In this document: positions 59,401 through 64,000 of the stretch, in pieces
Numbering within the stretch: position 1 is the first letter of the stretch
How the letters are laid out: every line of letters starts with the position of its first letter
NCBI GenBank assembly: GCA_026005015.1
Contig: BPKG01000003.1
Span: 124,001-188,000, forward strand
DNA: 64,000 bases
Reading direction: 5' to 3'
Source: Burkholderiales bacterium
GTDB lineage: Bacteria; Pseudomonadota; Gammaproteobacteria; Burkholderiales; UBA6910
Notes under the pieces: model-generated
The model's database searches: none
What the model was told of the DNA's origin: nothing
What the model saw: only the letters and a program-made list of their open reading frames with translations
Position numbers and translations under genes: made by a program

Positions 59401-59585
59401 TGGCGCGAACGCACCCCCTTTACCAGGTTTTCTGCAGCCGCGCGCACCCGCGAGGCACCGGCGGGGGCCAGCCGGGCGCGGCGGGCGAGGCCCTCCACCG
59501 TCTCCCCCTCGTCGGCCAGATAGGTAGCGCGAATGGCCGCCCGCGGCGGCGGGGTCTCCAAGGGAGGAACGATCTCCAAATCCAT
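56457..59585 (-). CDS. putA: Bifunctional proline dehydrogenase / P5C dehydrogenase, minimal PutA
   Basis: 1,042 residues. The FAD-dependent PRODH barrel spans about 130-490 (FDMLGEAALTARDAERYFQA, GVSIKLSALHPRYEYSQR, RLVKGAYWDTEIKRAQVQG). The NAD-dependent aldehyde dehydrogenase spans about 540-1020, with Glu in IAETGGLNAMVVDSS and catalytic Cys in FDSAGQRCSALRLL. It oxidises proline to glutamate. It lacks the N-terminal ribbon-helix-helix repressor domain and the C-terminal extension of the about 1,320-residue E. coli PutA. The ATG at 59585 begins MDLEIVPPLETPPP; an upstream start overlaps the divergent gene. Confidence 0.96.
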   Translation of the reverse strand: MDLEIVPPLETPPPRAAIRATYLADEGETVEGLARRARLAPAGASRVRAAAENLVKGVRSRQAASPLDAFLREYDLSSHEGVVLMCLAEALLRIPDAATADRLIRDQLPRGDWEKHLGRSASFFVNASTFGLLLTGRVVALEEAPGETLTAALKRLAARGGEAVVRAVLKSAMSILARQFVAGETIEEALQARDPSPLTRYSFDMLGEAALTARDAERYFQAYAHAIEALADQAEGTDPWAAPGVSIKLSALHPRYEYSQRRRVMEELVPRLKALVRRARDARLVVTLDAEESERLELMLDVFAAVYESGECAGWEGFGLAVQAYQKRAAPVIEWLAALSRAQRRRIPLRLVKGAYWDTEIKRAQVQGLEGYPVFTRKRHTDVSYLACARAMLSAEDAFFCQFATHNAQTIAYVLECAGDGRAFEFQRLHGMGEALYREVQTVAPVPCRVYAPVGSFDALLPYLVRRLLENGANTSFVNRVGHPEVPIERLVEDPVATVEREGAVPHPRIPLPVDLFGPERKNSLGFSFADPVALQAMAEGLERALSRPWSAAPLVSGRRLPGRPAPVRDPSDRRRQVGEVIEATPEQGGEAIERARAAAPAWDRTPVEERASILERAAGLLEAHRDELMARIVREAGRTLPNALAEVREAADFCRYYAAQARKQFADLALPGPTGEENRLRLRGRGVFVCVSPWNFPLSIFVGQVAAALAAGNGVVAKPAPQTPLTAMGAVELLLEAGVPEDVLHLVPGGRALGAALTAHPAIAGVAFTGSFETARAIDAVLGRREGPMVPLIAETGGLNAMVVDSSALTEQVVTDAIQSAFDSAGQRCSALRLLFLQEEVAERTLEMLAGAVDELKLGDPLRLDTDVGPLIDEAARERLLAHVRSIERQARLVCMARLPGEEDTGCFFAPRVLEIENPDLLRREVFGPILHVVRWKASELDRVVGAINATGYGLTLGVHSRVESTIRRVVEGARVGNMYVNRNMIGAVVGSQPFGGEGLSGTGPKAGSPHTLPRFAVERSVCVNTAAAGGNAALLASLGD

Positions 59586-59670
59586 GGCAGCGGCGCGATG
59601 GTGCCAGCGGGCGGCGGCCCGTGGGCTCCGGGCTCGCTTCCATTTTAGGCGTAAAATCCCGCTCGCCTCC

Positions 59671-60753
59671 ATGCACCTGCTGGTCGACATCTCGCCCCAC
59701 GGCTACGGGCATATCGCCCAGTGCGCCCCCGTGGTGAACGCCCTGGGGGAGCGCCTTCCCCGGTTGCGTGTGACGGTGCGCTCCGCAGCGCCCCGCCCGG
59801 TGCTAGCGTCCCATTTCCAAGGGGAGCTGCAAGTGCTGGCGCCGGGACCGGAGCCGGGACTTGTCATGGCCGATGCCATGACGGTGCTGCCCAGGGCTTC
59901 CTACGACACCTATCGGGCGCTTCATACCCGCTGGGACGCAGAGGTGGCGGAAGCTGCCCGGGCCCTCAAGACGCTCCGGGTCGACCTGGTGCTCTCGGCC
60001 GTGAGCTGCCTGCCGCTAGCCGCCGCGCGCCGGGCCGGCGTTCCGGCGGTGGGCATCGGCTCGTTCCATTGGGCCGCCATGTTCCAATCCTATTGCGGAA
60101 CTTTCGAAGGGGCCGGGGAAATCGCTGCCCGGATGCTCGCCGCCTACCGGGATGCGACCCGCTTCATCGCGCTTACGCCGGGCATGCCCATGCCGGAGCT
60201 GGAGCCGATCCTGGTGGGACCCGTGGCCCGGCTGGGACGCAGCCGCTCGGCGGAAATCCGCGCCCGGCTCCACCTCGAAGGGACGACGCGCCTCGCCCTG
60301 GTAGCCCTGGGCGGAATTCCCGCCCTCTTGCCCCTGGACAGCCTTCCCCGTATCCCTGGCCTCCACTGGCTGACGCCAGGGGATGCGGCCCCCGAACGGG
60401 AGGATGCGACCCCATTCGACCGGCTGGACCTCCCTTTCGGCGACCTGATCGCCTCCTCCGACCTGGTGCTCACCAAGCCCGGTTACGGCACCTTCGTGGA
60501 AGCCGCCTGCGCCGGCGCCGCGGTGGTGACGCTGGCGCGGCCCGACTGGCCGGAGACGCCCCATCTCGTGGAGTGGCTACGGTCCCACGCCCGATGCGAA
60601 GTGCTGCCGCCCGAGGATCTCGCGTCACGGGAACTCCAGACCACGGTGGAGCGGCTGCTGGCGCTGCCCCGCCCGGCGGCGGTCCGCCCCACCGGCATTC
60701 AGGAGGCGGCGAGGGTGTTGCAGGAGCTATTGCCCATCCGTCGCGATGAGTAA
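59671..60753 (+). CDS. MurG-like glycosyltransferase family protein
   Basis: 360 residues. MHLLVDISPHGYGHIAQCAPV has the N-terminal GxGH loop of GT-B nucleotide-sugar glycosyltransferases; the C-terminal KPGYGTFVEAACAGAAVVTL is the donor-binding motif of the MurG/GT28 type. The acceptor is unknown. It is divergent from putA (85 bp), convergent with metY (8 bp). A TAAAAT at 59652-59657, 13 bp before the ATG, may be a -10. Confidence 0.8.
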   Translation: MHLLVDISPHGYGHIAQCAPVVNALGERLPRLRVTVRSAAPRPVLASHFQGELQVLAPGPEPGLVMADAMTVLPRASYDTYRALHTRWDAEVAEAARALKTLRVDLVLSAVSCLPLAAARRAGVPAVGIGSFHWAAMFQSYCGTFEGAGEIAARMLAAYRDATRFIALTPGMPMPELEPILVGPVARLGRSRSAEIRARLHLEGTTRLALVALGGIPALLPLDSLPRIPGLHWLTPGDAAPEREDATPFDRLDLPFGDLIASSDLVLTKPGYGTFVEAACAGAAVVTLARPDWPETPHLVEWLRSHARCEVLPPEDLASRELQTTVERLLALPRPAAVRPTGIQEAARVLQELLPIRRDE

Positions 60754-60761
60754 GCTGCTCG

Positions 60762-63563
<2,802 letters not shown>

Positions 63564-63579
63564 GGTCGTTTCCCCGCCG

Positions 63580-64000
63580 CTACTGGCGCAGCTTATAGCC
63601 CATTTTGAGCAGCCAGAGCGCGCCCAATGATATCGCCAAAAAACACGCCCCCACAATCGCCAGGCTCACGGGGGGCGGGACGTCGGAGACGCCGAAAAAG
63701 CCGTAGCGGAACCCGTCGATCATGTAGAAAAACGGGTTCAAGTGGGAAACCGCCTGCCAGAAGCCCGGCAGGGAGTGCACCGAGTAGAACACCCCGGCGA
63801 GAAAGGTGAGGGGCATGATAATGAAGTTCTGGAAGGCGGCGAGCTGATCGAACTTCTCCGCCCAAATGCCGGCGACGAGCCCCAGGCTGCCGGCGATGGC
63901 GCTGCCCAGGACGGCGAAGGCGAGCACCCACGGGGCGTGGCGCACCGGTAGCGCGACGAAGGCTGCGGAGAGGAGCAACACCCCTAGTCCGACGATGAGC
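63580..64000 (-). CDS. ABC-2 type transporter permease (C-terminal part)
   Basis: At least 139 residues; the frame continues past the window end. Hydrophobic segments with FAVLGSAIAGSLGLVAGIWAE, the family loop FQNFIIMPLTFLAGVFYSVHSLPGFW and HLNPFFYMIDGFRYGFFGVSD match the YadH/NodJ-type ABC-2 permeases next to bolA-murA in many Proteobacteria. The partner ATPase is presumably just outside the window. Confidence 0.9.
   Translation of the reverse strand, partial: LIVGLGVLLLSAAFVALPVRHAPWVLAFAVLGSAIAGSLGLVAGIWAEKFDQLAAFQNFIIMPLTFLAGVFYSVHSLPGFWQAVSHLNPFFYMIDGFRYGFFGVSDVPPPVSLAIVGACFLAISLGALWLLKMGYKLRQ

Overview
The window is 64 kb of GC-rich chromosomal DNA that looks betaproteobacterial. The evidence is protein family content: PrkA-YeaH-SpoVR, PA2779-type and DUF2917 proteins, a TIGR02466-type dioxygenase, a GltIJKL importer, and an ABC-2 permease-BolA-MurA cluster. 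Genes are densely packed and most gaps are under 200 bp. I found no rRNA, tRNA, CRISPR array, insertion sequence or prophage.

Layout. 1-5 kb: stress kinase operon prkA-yeaH-spoVR (spoVR cut by the window edge) and an NlpC/P60 lipoprotein. 5-13.5 kb: an SDR, ettA, a DUF2917 protein, a lipoprotein/crotonase operon ending in a 37-codon aldehyde dehydrogenase stump, a divergent LysR regulator, nitronate monooxygenase and corA. 13.6-17 kb: small proteins, an FmdB zinc ribbon followed in the same frame by a headless glycine-zipper gene, a gene-poor stretch and a 2OG-Fe(II) oxygenase. 17.2-17.6 kb: a stem-rich intergenic block ending in a terminator-like hairpin. 17.7-24.6 kb: pepN, a DUF1499 protein, a chromate transporter, ribA, a thioesterase and a ceramidase-like membrane hydrolase. 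24.7-28.3 kb: a heat-shock module (hsp20, lon, hsp20) with two sigma-32-like promoters; lon carries about 12 one-base insertions. 28.4-32.7 kb: DUF72, HD-GYP and EAL proteins and a cold-shock gene. 32.9-40.8 kb: ATP-dependent DNA ligase, an epoxide-hydrolase-like protein, a second ceramidase-like protein, dnaE with one frameshift, and a toxin-antitoxin pair whose PIN toxin has an amber stop. 40.9-46.2 kb: an alpha/beta hydrolase, a DsbA-like isomerase and the gltIJKL importer. 46.3-54.5 kb: dodecin, a D-cysteine desulfhydrase, a gamma-glutamyltransferase family protein, a GAF-GAF-GGDEF-EAL protein and an SsuABC-like importer. 54.6-64 kb: YceI, a class III CoA-transferase, putA, a glycosyltransferase, metY, murA, a BolA protein and part of an ABC-2 permease.

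Themes. Protein quality control (two small heat-shock proteins plus Lon) appears to share heat-shock sigma control. Cyclic-di-GMP proteins are frequent, but both GGDEF domains and the HD-GYP site have lost signature residues. Glutamate import, a gamma-glutamyltransferase homologue, a desulfhydrase and PutA cluster within 20 kb, which suggests amino-acid scavenging. Broken reading frames are common for a compact genome. Those in lon and dnaE look like sequence errors; the PIN, ALDH and glycine-zipper lesions look genuine. The least explained object is the structured block at 17175-17560.
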